Source: Spirochaeta sp. UBA2779 (GTDB lineage Bacteria > Spirochaetota > Spirochaetia > DSM-2461). From it: a stretch of DNA of 7,350 nucleotides. The stretch is from contig DEIH01000272.1 in the NCBI GenBank assembly GCA_002352375.1, positions 1 through 7,350 of the forward strand, read 5' to 3'. Both the position numbers and the translations under genes were made by a program. Under the pieces are notes generated by a model. The model had not been told where the DNA came from. It did no database searches and worked only from the letters and a program-made list of their open reading frames with translations. Each line of letters starts with the position of its first letter. Position 1 is the first letter of the stretch. Below are positions 1 through 7,120 of the stretch, one piece after another.

Positions 1-639
1 AACGGTCAGCAGGAGCTGGTGGAAACCATCACCGGCCTCAGGCAGCCTCTTTCCGGTTCCATATTCATGAAGGGAAAGCCCCTGGACCATGCGGATGCCC
101 GTAAGGCCCACACTCTGGGTATCACCCACGTTCCCGAAGAAAGAATAAAATACGGAATTGTTCCCAACCTGCTCCTCTACGAAAATTCGGTACTCAAACA
201 GCATCGGGATGCCCCTTTCAGCAATTGGGTTCAGATGGATTACGCTGTAATCAAGAAACATGCCGAGAAGCTTGTAAACGGCTTTCACGTTGATACCCCG
301 TCTATCAACACCCGTATTAAAAACCTCTCAGGGGGCAATATTCAGAAGCTCATACTGGGCCGGGAGATTTCCGGCAACCCGGATCTTCTTATCGCCGCCC
401 ATCCCACCTACGGGCTGGATGTGGGTGCCACAGAATATGTCCGCAAACAGATTATTGAACTCCGGGACCATGGCGGAGCGGTGCTTTTAGTCTCTGAAGA
501 CCTGGACGAACTGTTCATGGTCTGCGACCGCATCGCCGTGATGTTCGAGGGTCACTTCATGGGTGAAGTAACTCCGGATTCCTGCACAGTTGAAGAGATT
601 GGGCTGATGATGGCCGGATCCACCCTACAGGAGGCATAA
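1..639 (+). CDS. BMP/nucleoside-type ABC transporter ATPase, C-terminal part (5' end outside window)
   Basis: This is the C-terminal ATP-binding half of a double-ATPase subunit that would power import through the two permeases just downstream. The frame is open from base 1 and starts with NGQQEL, the degenerate Walker A region of the second nucleotide-binding domain, so the GTG at 19 is an internal Val codon and the true start lies upstream of the window. Also visible are VPEER (after the domain's N-terminal part), the ABC signature LSGGN (325-339), the Walker B/D-loop region LLIAAHPTYGLDVGA (about 385-429) and LLVSED (484-501), where a switch histidine would normally stand. Walker A Lys, Walker B Glu and switch His are replaced by Gln, His and Glu. 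From memory, degeneracy of this domain is usual in YufO/NupO/PnrC-like and CUT2 ATPases, so I take it as a family trait rather than decay. The family handles nucleosides or related BMP ligands. The exact substrate is inferred. Confidence 0.93.
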   Translation, partial: NGQQELVETITGLRQPLSGSIFMKGKPLDHADARKAHTLGITHVPEERIKYGIVPNLLLYENSVLKQHRDAPFSNWVQMDYAVIKKHAEKLVNGFHVDTPSINTRIKNLSGGNIQKLILGREISGNPDLLIAAHPTYGLDVGATEYVRKQIIELRDHGGAVLLVSEDLDELFMVCDRIAVMFEGHFMGEVTPDSCTVEEIGLMMAGSTLQEA

Positions 640-642
640 GTT

Positions 643-1728
643 ATGCAGATAGACCTTCTCCCCCGGGAAAAAAGCACTGCGGGGCTCAACCTCCTCATCC
701 TTCTCGGTTCGCTGTTAACAGGACTTCTGGCGGTAAGTGTGATATTCGCCATAAATGGAGTGAATCCGGCAGTGGCCATTTTTGCCATATTCAAAGGCTC
801 CTTCGGAAGCTGGTACGGCATCAAGGAAACCATTACCAAGGCCATACCCCTTATCCTGATCGGCAGCGGCCTGGCTGTGGCCTTTAAAGCGAAATTCTGG
901 AATATCGGTGCTGAGAGTCAACTCCTTGTAGGCGCTATATTCGCCACATGGATGGGACTCACCGTCGGCCCTCACCTTCCAGCGGTTCTTCTTGTCCCCC
1001 TGATGTTTGTTTCGGCCTTTATCGGCGGGGCACTCTGGGGTATGGTTCCGGCGGTATTAAAAGTACGCTTCGGCATCAACGAGGTTATATCAACCCTGAT
1101 GCTCAACTACATTGCTGCCGAGTTTGTAAAGTACCTGGTGGTAGGTCCCTGGAAAGGAAAAACCAAGGGGGGATACCCCTACACCGACGATCTGCCGGCT
1201 CAGGCTATACTGAAGCACCTCCATTATACACGTATCTCACCGATACTTCTGGTACTGGCGGTGATTGCCGCTCTCATTCTGGGCTGGATGGTATACCGCA
1301 GCCGCTTCGGTTATGAGATCAGGGTTATCGGGGAGAATACCCACGCCGCCCGTTATGCGGGAATAAACTTTTTCCGCACTTCAGTGCTGCTGATGGCCGT
1401 TTCCGGAGGCATGGCCGGACTGGCCGGTGCCGGAGAACTGATGTCTATCCATCACTACCTGAGTTACCCGGAAACATTGAGTGCCGGATACGGGTTCACT
1501 GCCATTATCGTGGCCTGGCTGGCCCGGCTGAATCCGGCCTTCACCATTGTATCAGGACTCTTTTTCGCCGGTATAATCGTCGGCGGGGATGCTATACAGA
1601 TTTCTATGGGGATGCCTGCCGCTACGGTAAATGTCTTTAATGGAATGATTCTGATTTTCCTCATTATGGGGGACTTTTTCATCAGTCACCGCGTCAGGAT
1701 CCGCTTCGGGAGTACCGTCCATGCTTGA
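643..1728 (+). CDS. BMP/nucleoside-type ABC transporter permease 1 (YufP/NupP/PnrD-like)
   Basis: This 361-residue polytopic inner-membrane protein belongs to the BPD_transp_2 permease family and would form half of the channel for the upstream ATPase. It starts at ATG 643 with a perfect AGGAGG (629-634) 8 nt upstream, itself inside the end of the ATPase gene, leaving only 3 nt between the genes. Hydrophobic segments fall at roughly residues 15-37, 65-82, 92-108, 112-139, 199-217, 247-263, 284-295, 299-315 and 333-348. Family-typical stretches are FWNIGAESQLLVGA (85-98), NEVISTLMLNY (146-156), the cytoplasmic coupling loop VIGENTHAARYAGI (228-241) and the glycine-rich GGMAGLAGAGE (255-265). 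Length and N-terminal extension suit the longer of the two permeases (YufP in B. subtilis, PnrD in T. pallidum). Nucleoside transport is the best-known role of this family, but the ligand is set mainly by a receptor not in this window. Confidence 0.93.
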   Translation: MQIDLLPREKSTAGLNLLILLGSLLTGLLAVSVIFAINGVNPAVAIFAIFKGSFGSWYGIKETITKAIPLILIGSGLAVAFKAKFWNIGAESQLLVGAIFATWMGLTVGPHLPAVLLVPLMFVSAFIGGALWGMVPAVLKVRFGINEVISTLMLNYIAAEFVKYLVVGPWKGKTKGGYPYTDDLPAQAILKHLHYTRISPILLVLAVIAALILGWMVYRSRFGYEIRVIGENTHAARYAGINFFRTSVLLMAVSGGMAGLAGAGELMSIHHYLSYPETLSAGYGFTAIIVAWLARLNPAFTIVSGLFFAGIIVGGDAIQISMGMPAATVNVFNGMILIFLIMGDFFISHRVRIRFGSTVHA

Positions 1729-2647
1729 TATTATTGTTTCTGTTCTCACACGTACCATTATCGCCGGTACCCCGCTGCTCCTGGCCACTCTGGGGGAGAT
1801 ACTATCGGAAAGGGGCGGTATTCTGAACCTGGGGATTGAAGGGGTGATGTCCGCTGGGGCTGTTACCGCTTTTATCGTTACCTACACCACCGGTAACCCC
1901 TGGCTGGGGATGCTGGCCGGTATTCTGATCGGAATGATACTCTCAGGCCTCCACGGTTTTGTGAGTATCAGCCTTCGGGCGAATCAGGTAGTCAGCGGTC
2001 TGGCTATTACGATGCTGGGCCTGGGACTGAGCGGTTTATTCGGCAAGCCCTACATCGGGCGCCCTCTGCCGAACCGCATGCCCCGACTGGATATTCACGG
2101 TCTCTCGGATATTCCGATACTGGGCGGTTTGTTATTCAACCACGACTGGTATGTGTATCTCTCGGTTGTTATCGGTATTGTTATATGGTTTATTCTCAAG
2201 CACACCGGAATGGGAATTACCCTGCGGTCGGTGGGAGAAAATCCCAAAGCCGCCGAATCCCAGGGCATCAAAGTGAACCGGGTTAAGTATTTTGCCGTAA
2301 TGGCCGGCGGCGGCCTGGCGGGAATGGCCGGAGCCTATCTCTCCACAGCTTACAGCGGTTCCTGGAACGAAGGGATAACCGCAGGCCGGGGATGGATCGT
2401 TATCGCCCTGACAATTTTCGCCCTCTGGCAGCCCGGGGGCGCCTTCCTGGGAGCCTACCTCTTCGGCGGTATTTTTGTTCTCCAGTACATGCTCCAGCCT
2501 CTGGGAATTTCTCCAAACCTGCTCTCAATGCTGCCTTATGTCGCCACCCTGCTGGTACTGTTTATCTACGGTCTGTCCAAATCCGGTCAGCGACGGATGA
2601 ACGCCCCGGCCACTCTGGGTGAGCCTTATGTAAGGGGTGAACGTTAA
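1721..2647 (+). CDS. BMP/nucleoside-type ABC transporter permease 2 (YufQ/NupQ/PnrE-like)
   Basis: This 308-residue permease pairs with the preceding one to form the transporter's membrane channel. Its ATG at 1721 lies inside the end of the first permease gene (8-nt overlap), with GGGAG (1708-1712) 8 nt upstream, so translation is probably coupled. It has several membrane segments (about residues 11-24, 43-56, 61-80, 90-107, 143-160, 190-208, 224-252 and 267-284). Typical family motifs are GEILSERGGILNLGIEGVM (25-43), the coupling loop SVGENPKAAESQGI (170-183), GGGLAGMAGAYLS (196-208), GRGWIVIALTIFALWQPGGA (222-241) and a C-terminal tail ending PATLGEPYVRG. These place it in the BPD_transp_2 family, in the shorter YufQ/PnrE-like branch. 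The membrane segments were judged by eye. Confidence 0.93.
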   Translation: MLDIIVSVLTRTIIAGTPLLLATLGEILSERGGILNLGIEGVMSAGAVTAFIVTYTTGNPWLGMLAGILIGMILSGLHGFVSISLRANQVVSGLAITMLGLGLSGLFGKPYIGRPLPNRMPRLDIHGLSDIPILGGLLFNHDWYVYLSVVIGIVIWFILKHTGMGITLRSVGENPKAAESQGIKVNRVKYFAVMAGGGLAGMAGAYLSTAYSGSWNEGITAGRGWIVIALTIFALWQPGGAFLGAYLFGGIFVLQYMLQPLGISPNLLSMLPYVATLLVLFIYGLSKSGQRRMNAPATLGEPYVRGER

Positions 2648-2664
2648 CGGAGCCGGGGAGGAAG

Positions 2665-4239
2665 ATGTATAAACTTATTTTCGTCGATGATGAGGATATC
2701 GTCCGTGATGGTATTTCCTCCCGTATCCCATGGGGGGATAACGGTTTCGATCTGGTTGGTACATTTGACAATGGATTAGCAGCTCTTGAATATATTGAAA
2801 ATCACGAAATTGATGTCGTACTTTCAGATATCAGTATGCCTCTGATGGACGGTCTGACACTCAGCGGTAAAATTGCCGATACTCAACCCAGAATTCAGGT
2901 ATTACTGCTTACAGGATTCGAGGAATTCCAGTACGCCAGGGAAGCTGTCCACCATAGGGTGAAAGAGTTTCTGCTCAAACCGATAACCGCCGTTGAACTG
3001 AAAGAGGTGCTGGAACGCACCCGGGAGGAGTTGGATCGGCTCAGGAGCGCTGAAGAAGAACAGGAACACCTTCAGGAATTACTGGAACGCAGCCTTCCGT
3101 TATTGAGAGAGAGGTTCTTTTACAGTCTGGCTTCAGGACGTCTATCAGTCAAGGATATCAACCGGCGCAGTGGATTTTTCGGGTGGAGGGATAAAGAAGG
3201 CTGCTACCAGATCGTTATCGCATCACTCCCTGATAACTGGGAAGAGATTACCCGGCTTACTCTGACAGAGGAAACCAGAGGATTGATATCTGAATACGAT
3301 GTGGTTTTCAGCAATCGGAATGAAGCTCTTGTGATGCTCCTTCAAGGAGACAACGGCGAGAATCTTGATAGAAAATCCTGGGAGATATCCGGGCGGCTTT
3401 TCTCCACCGCACTCAGCTTGAGCGATTCCCCGGTAACAATAGGTATCGGAGAAACCGTCGAGAAGCTGGAAGATGTTAATAGAAGCTACCTCGGTGCGGG
3501 AAACGCCATCGATCATGCCAGAGTTCTGGGCTTTACCATGATACAGTCAATCAACGAAGTAAGGAAAAAGAACCGCGTTTCTCAGGAAGCCTTTATCAGC
3601 CGGGCCAGATATCTTGTTAAAGCGCTGAGAGAGGGTGTTCGGCATACAGCACAACAGGCTCTGGATGATATTTTCAGAATGTTTGAGGAAAGCTACCTGA
3701 CATCAACAGATGTCGTAGGTTATCTGGCACGGCTCCAGTATCATCTCTCGGATTATATTGATGAAATGGGACTCGGGGAAAACAATGATTTTGAAAACCT
3801 CTCTCTGACAGCAGAGCCTCGCAGATTCACAAGATTGGCCGATGCCAGACGGTATTTTACGGATCAGATAAACAGGATTGAGGAGAATGTACGAAAAAGA
3901 AGAGAGCACGCGGTTCTCTCCCGTATCGACAAAGCCAGAAGTCTCATTAACGAACGTTTCGCGGATAAGTCATTTTCTCTGCAGAACATCTGCACAGAAC
4001 TGTTTCTGAGTAACAGTCAATTCAGTGCTCTGTTCAAAGAAGGAACCGGGCAAACCTTTGTGGAGTATCTCACTGAAATCCGCATCAATGAGGCAAAAAG
4101 ACTGCTGAAATCCACTGATATGAAGAGCTATGAAATCGCCGACAGTGTGGGGTACCAGGATCCCAGATACTTCTCAAGCCTCTTTAAGAAGATTACCGGT
4201 TTCACGACAACTGAATACAGAAAAGAGCTGGAAAACTGA
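2665..4239 (+). CDS. AraC-family response regulator (YesN type)
   Basis: This 524-residue cytoplasmic transcription factor is the output half of the two-component system with the kinase that follows. The receiver domain (about 1-120) has the acidic pair D8/D9, the phospho-acceptor D55 in VLSDISMP, T83 and K105 (EFLLKP), so all the usual residues are present. A long, mostly helical linker (about 121-415) is followed by an AraC/XylS DNA-binding domain (about 420-524) with two helix-turn-helix units, near 438-459 (SLQNICTELFLSNSQFSALF) and 487-509 (EIADSVGYQDPRYFSSLFKK). The start at 2665 places the first beta strand at the protein's beginning as in YesN homologues and follows a GGGGAGGA stretch (2655-2662), although spacing to the ATG is short (3 nt from GGAGG). 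Only 17 nt separate it from the upstream permease, and it overlaps the kinase by 1 nt. Its targets are unknown. The likely one is the region before the sugar ATPase at 7121. Confidence 0.94.
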   Translation: MYKLIFVDDEDIVRDGISSRIPWGDNGFDLVGTFDNGLAALEYIENHEIDVVLSDISMPLMDGLTLSGKIADTQPRIQVLLLTGFEEFQYAREAVHHRVKEFLLKPITAVELKEVLERTREELDRLRSAEEEQEHLQELLERSLPLLRERFFYSLASGRLSVKDINRRSGFFGWRDKEGCYQIVIASLPDNWEEITRLTLTEETRGLISEYDVVFSNRNEALVMLLQGDNGENLDRKSWEISGRLFSTALSLSDSPVTIGIGETVEKLEDVNRSYLGAGNAIDHARVLGFTMIQSINEVRKKNRVSQEAFISRARYLVKALREGVRHTAQQALDDIFRMFEESYLTSTDVVGYLARLQYHLSDYIDEMGLGENNDFENLSLTAEPRRFTRLADARRYFTDQINRIEENVRKRREHAVLSRIDKARSLINERFADKSFSLQNICTELFLSNSQFSALFKEGTGQTFVEYLTEIRINEAKRLLKSTDMKSYEIADSVGYQDPRYFSSLFKKITGFTTTEYRKELEN

Positions 4240-5990
4240 TGCACCGACTATTCGGGAAACTGGGAACTCTGGAATCCCGTTTCTATCTTATCTTCACATT
4301 GTTGTTCTTCGCTACCATTCTGACGATGCAGATTATTTCTACTCGTTTCACAATCAATTCTCTCAGAAATTCCACTTTAGAAAATAACCGCCTACTGGTA
4401 AATGAACTGGTGAACCAGATTGACACCTACATTGAGAGTATGGAGAGAATTTCAGATGCTGTTGTTGAGGACAGGGACGCACAGGCGTTTCTGGAATCTC
4501 CACTCCCGGAATCAAAGTCCAGCAAATCTCTGCAGGATCGATTTGCCTCCTACATCCGGGCCAGGGACGATATCTCTTCCATTGTTCTTTTCAGACAGGA
4601 TGGTAAAGCTATAAGCGGTGACGGAGCCGATTCTTCTGAGTTCTCAGAATACCGTAATTCCCCCTGGTATCAGAATGCACTGAAAGCAGAAGGGAAAACT
4701 GTTGCATCCACTGCTTATGTACAAAACCTTGTCCCCGGGAACTATTCCTGGGTAGTTTCCCTGAGCACACAGATACTGAAGCCCCGGGACAAGAGTCCTC
4801 AGGGCGTTCTTTTAGTTGACCTCAAGTTCAATCGTATAAAGGAATTATGCGAGTCTTTAGTGATAGGTGAAAAAGGGTATGATTTCATTATAGACTCTAT
4901 GGGAAATTATATTTACCATCCCTCCCTGCAGCTTGTATACAGCAATCTGAAGCATGAACCAATTGATGCTCTACTTCCACTGTTGGAGAATGAACACCCT
5001 CTTTTCAGATTAGACGGCCGTAACTACCTGATAGCCCACTCAGAACGAACCGGCTGGTATGTTATCAGTGTATCCTTTGACAGCGACCTTGTTACCGGAT
5101 GGCCTTATGTTCAATTGATGAATGCACTGATCGGGCTGGTACTTTTTCTCATAGTCGGCATGGTAACCAACTTCATATCAAAAGGTATCACCCGTCCACT
5201 GAGGAAATTGCAGGGCGTTATGAAGAGTGTGGAAACCGGCGAATTCAGAACTGCCGGAAAAATTGATGCTACTGATGAGATAAAAGAACTGGCCCGGGAA
5301 TACGACATTATGGTAGGCCGAATCGAAGAACTGATTGAGGAGAATGTTCTGGAGCAGGAACTTAAAAGGAAGAGCGATCTGAAAGCTCTGCAGGCTCAGA
5401 TAAATCCCCATTTTCTGTACAATACCCTGGATTCAATAATCTGGATGGGGGAAATGCAGAAATGTGATGAAGTTGTTAAGATGACATCTGCTTTGTCCCG
5501 CCTTTTCCGCATCAGTATCAGTAAAGGCCATGAGCTCATCAATCTCAGAGATGAACTGGAACACGTCAGATCATACCTCACTATACAGGAAATGCGGTAT
5601 AAAAATAAATTCCGATATCTTATCGATATTCCCGAAGAACTGATGGATTGCACTGTTTTAAAAATAACACTCCAGCCCCTGGTGGAAAATGCTATATACC
5701 ATGGGATCCGAAGTGTTGATTATGAGGGGCTCATTGAAATTGGCGGTTACCGTGATAACGAGGATATTATACTGACCGTAAAAGACAATGGCGAAGGAAT
5801 GGATAATACCACCCTAACTGCATTAGTAACCGAAGATCCTGAACAGCAGCAGGGCACAGGAGTCCGGAATGTTCATGAACGTATCAGATTGTATTTCGGC
5901 AATGAATACGGACTGAGTTATGAAAGCACAATTGGAGGGGGAACCCTCATAAAAATACATATCCCGGGTAACAGGAGTACAAAACCATGA
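4239..5990 (+). CDS. Membrane sensor histidine kinase, YesM/LytS type, with extracytoplasmic Cache-like domain
   Basis: This 583-residue kinase is the presumed partner of the preceding regulator. Order of parts: a short cytoplasmic N-terminus; TM1 (about 14-34); a large extracytoplasmic region (about 35-288) with double-Cache-like landmarks (PWYQNAL 142-148, SWVVSLSTQI 170-179, GVLLVDLKFNRI 189-200, GYDFIIDSMGNYIYHP 213-228, GWYVISVS 272-279); TM2 (about 292-314); HAMP (about 315-368); a coiled linker; then a His_kinase domain with phospho-acceptor H391 in AQINPHFLYNTLDS. The HATPase part has N484 (N box, LQPLVENAIYHG), DNGEGM (516-521) and GTGVRNVHERI (539-549). The single NPHFLYN-type H box is typical of LytS/YesM kinases. 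The start ATG overlaps the TGA of the regulator by one base and has only a weak GAG upstream, so it is probably translated by coupling. The ligand is unknown, and the binding protein encoded next may present it. Confidence 0.94.
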   Translation: MHRLFGKLGTLESRFYLIFTLLFFATILTMQIISTRFTINSLRNSTLENNRLLVNELVNQIDTYIESMERISDAVVEDRDAQAFLESPLPESKSSKSLQDRFASYIRARDDISSIVLFRQDGKAISGDGADSSEFSEYRNSPWYQNALKAEGKTVASTAYVQNLVPGNYSWVVSLSTQILKPRDKSPQGVLLVDLKFNRIKELCESLVIGEKGYDFIIDSMGNYIYHPSLQLVYSNLKHEPIDALLPLLENEHPLFRLDGRNYLIAHSERTGWYVISVSFDSDLVTGWPYVQLMNALIGLVLFLIVGMVTNFISKGITRPLRKLQGVMKSVETGEFRTAGKIDATDEIKELAREYDIMVGRIEELIEENVLEQELKRKSDLKALQAQINPHFLYNTLDSIIWMGEMQKCDEVVKMTSALSRLFRISISKGHELINLRDELEHVRSYLTIQEMRYKNKFRYLIDIPEELMDCTVLKITLQPLVENAIYHGIRSVDYEGLIEIGGYRDNEDIILTVKDNGEGMDNTTLTALVTEDPEQQQGTGVRNVHERIRLYFGNEYGLSYESTIGGGTLIKIHIPGNRSTKP

Positions 5991-6976
5991 AATATCTTTT
6001 CTTCTTCATCGGCAGCCTTGCCGTTGCACTGATGATATTCCTGGCTCTCACGTTCTCCTTTAAACCGGGGAAAACAGACGAATTGGAACTGGAAAAACCC
6101 ATTGTTGTTGTTGTAAAAGCGACGGTTGCCGGACAACCTATGAATTTCTGGAGTGTTGTACAGCAGGGTATCAATGAAGCGGCTAAAGAGTTTGGAGTTG
6201 AAGTTATTATAACCGGGCCGGATCATGAGAGGCAGATAAACCGGCAGGTAAATATCCTCAACACAGTTATAGAAGAAAATCCGCCGCTTATTATACTGGC
6301 CGCATCGGATTATTACCTGCTGGCCGAATCGGTCAGTGCTGCCGAAAAGAAAGGAATCCCTGTAATTACAATGGATTCAGCTGTTAATTCCCCCTACCCC
6401 GTTTCTTTTATAGCAACAAACAATGTGGAAGCCGGAATCAAGGCAGGAAATGAGATGAACCGCCTGCTGTCAGAAGGTGGAGATGGGGCCATAGCCATAG
6501 TCAGCCATATCCGTGAAACGGCAACCGCTATTGAACGTGAAGCCGGGGTAAGACAGGCCCTTGAGAAACAGACCATCACCGGAACCTGGTACAGTGAAAA
6601 CGATCAGGAAATAGCCTATGAAAATACTATGGAGATTTTAAAGGATACTTCTGTAAAAGGTATCGTGGCTCTCAATGAAATTGTAACTCTGGGCGTAGCT
6701 GAAGCGATTAGAGATTCTGAGGCTTCCAACCGGGTAATGGTAGTCGGATTCGACAGTGCACCCCGGGAACTGGCCTTTCTCGAGGAAGGGATTATCAATG
6801 CTACCGTCGTACAACGTCCTTACAATATGGGCTATATGTCTATAAAAACTGCCGTAGAATACTTAAAAGGCGAAAAAATTGCCTCACTTATCGATACAGG
6901 ATCAGTTCTTATTACTGCAGAGAATATGTTTAAACGGGAATATCAGGAGCTTCTTTTTCCGGTGAATGACGAATAG
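5987..6976 (+). CDS. Membrane-anchored sugar-binding protein (Peripla_BP_4/RbsB-like), probable co-sensor
   Basis: This 329-residue protein has the type-1 periplasmic binding fold of ribose/galactose receptors. Residues 3-25 are hydrophobic with no clear signal peptidase I site, and the protein contains no cysteine, so it cannot be a lipoprotein. I infer an uncleaved N-terminal anchor facing outside. Family landmarks are MNFWSVVQQGINEAAKEFG (52-70), QVNILNTVIEENPPLIILAA (87-106), GIPVITMDS (123-131), FIATNNVEAGIKAG (141-154), ATAIEREAGVRQAL (179-192), ALNE (228-231), VGFDSAPRE (253-261) and ATVVQRPYNMGYMS (272-285). The gene overlaps the kinase stop by 4 nt (ATGA) and has AGGAG (5973-5977) 9 nt before the ATG. 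Being fused to the regulator-kinase operon rather than placed with the transporter suggests a sensing job like XylFII in clostridial XylFII-LytS-YesN. It could also serve as a transport receptor. Ligand unknown; a sugar is likely. Confidence 0.9.
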   Translation: MKYLFFFIGSLAVALMIFLALTFSFKPGKTDELELEKPIVVVVKATVAGQPMNFWSVVQQGINEAAKEFGVEVIITGPDHERQINRQVNILNTVIEENPPLIILAASDYYLLAESVSAAEKKGIPVITMDSAVNSPYPVSFIATNNVEAGIKAGNEMNRLLSEGGDGAIAIVSHIRETATAIEREAGVRQALEKQTITGTWYSENDQEIAYENTMEILKDTSVKGIVALNEIVTLGVAEAIRDSEASNRVMVVGFDSAPRELAFLEEGIINATVVQRPYNMGYMSIKTAVEYLKGEKIASLIDTGSVLITAENMFKREYQELLFPVNDE

Positions 6977-6989
6977 TCTGTATTTTTTC

Positions 6990-7080
6990 AGAGAAATTTC
7001 AACAATCTCCGGAAAATAGTTGATTCCATGAAACCCTATGCCTGAATGATAATTCATACCACAAAGGGAAATTTGAAAAA
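6990..7080 (+). repeat. Pair of imperfect 16-bp direct repeats
   Basis: AGAGAAATTTCAACAA (6990-7005) and AGGGAAATTTGAAAAA (7065-7080) agree at 13 of 16 positions and start 75 bp apart, close to seven helical turns. They flank the candidate -10 element. AraC-family regulators commonly bind direct repeats, so these are possible sites for the YesN-type regulator. The sequence is AT-rich and chance similarity is a real alternative. The second copy also overlaps the left arm of the inverted repeat at 7067-7100. Confidence 0.3.
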
Positions 7081-7100
7081 ATGCGATTTATCAAACTTCC
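7067..7100 (+). repeat. Imperfect inverted repeat / possible leader hairpin
   Basis: GGAAATTTGA (7067-7076) and TCAAACTTCC (7091-7100) are reverse complements at 9 of 10 positions, the one mismatch being A7071 against C7096. After an A-A mismatch, three further A-T pairs (7078-7080 with 7087-7089) would leave a six-base loop. The structure lies immediately before the ribosome binding site of the sugar ATPase gene and downstream of the candidate -10. It could act as an RNA stem in the leader or as a symmetrical protein-binding site in DNA. No run of T follows, so it does not look like an intrinsic terminator. Confidence 0.5.
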
Positions 7101-7107
7101 TCCTCCT

Positions 7108-7113
7108 AAGGAG
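7108..7113 (+). promoter_or_regulatory. Ribosome binding site for the sugar ATPase, inside a palindrome
   Basis: AAGGAG lies 7 nt before the TTG at 7121 and decides that start. It forms the right half of the perfect palindrome CTCCTAAGGAG (7103-7113). A four-pair stem CTCC/GGAG with a TAA loop could form in RNA and hide the site, and the left part CCTCCT equals the 16S anti-Shine-Dalgarno core. Confidence 0.75.
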
Positions 7114-7120
7114 ATTACTT

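Larger units (their letters stand above)
6977..7120 (+). promoter_or_regulatory. Intergenic control region before the sugar ABC transporter
   Basis: This 144-nt AT-rich stretch is the only sizeable gap in the window. It contains no convincing open frame and no clear rho-independent terminator: TCTG/CAGA at 6977-6992 encloses T-rich sequence but pairs only four bases and is not followed by a T run. The best sigma-70 -10 candidate is GATAAT (7048-7053), without a good -35 at normal spacing. TTGATT at 7020-7025 lies 22 nt away, which is too far. A poor -35 is what an activator-dependent promoter of an AraC-type regulator often has. A small dyad, TGAAT-GATA-ATTCA (7043-7056), overlaps the -10. 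Promoter function is inference. Confidence 0.4.

Noticed and set aside
19..21. GTG as the start of the first ATPase gene
   Set aside because: The frame is open to base 1 and encodes the conserved NGQQEL before it, so this is an internal Val codon of a gene cut by the window edge.
948..1316. A 122-codon open frame overlapping the first permease
   Set aside because: It lies wholly inside a well-supported permease gene in another frame, shows no recognisable domain and has a low-complexity, arginine/glycine/proline-rich translation typical of a GC-rich shadow frame.
6977..7000. Rho-independent terminator after the binding protein gene
   Set aside because: The only local stem is TCTG/CAGA around a T-rich loop, and GAAATTTC is a self-complementary octamer without a loop. 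Neither is a GC-rich stem followed by T residues.
7020..7053. TTGATT/GATAAT as a standard promoter pair
   Set aside because: The spacing is 22 nt, too far for sigma-70. Only the -10 half is kept as a candidate.
7081..7095. Catabolite-responsive (cre) type operator
   Set aside because: ATGCGATTTATCA has a superficial resemblance but does not fit the TGNAANCGNTNNCA pattern.
6977..7120. Riboswitch or structured ncRNA in the intergenic gap
   Set aside because: Beyond one imperfect hairpin I see no conserved aptamer core (no purine, TPP, SAM or glycine-type motifs), and the leader after the likely start site is only about 60 nt.
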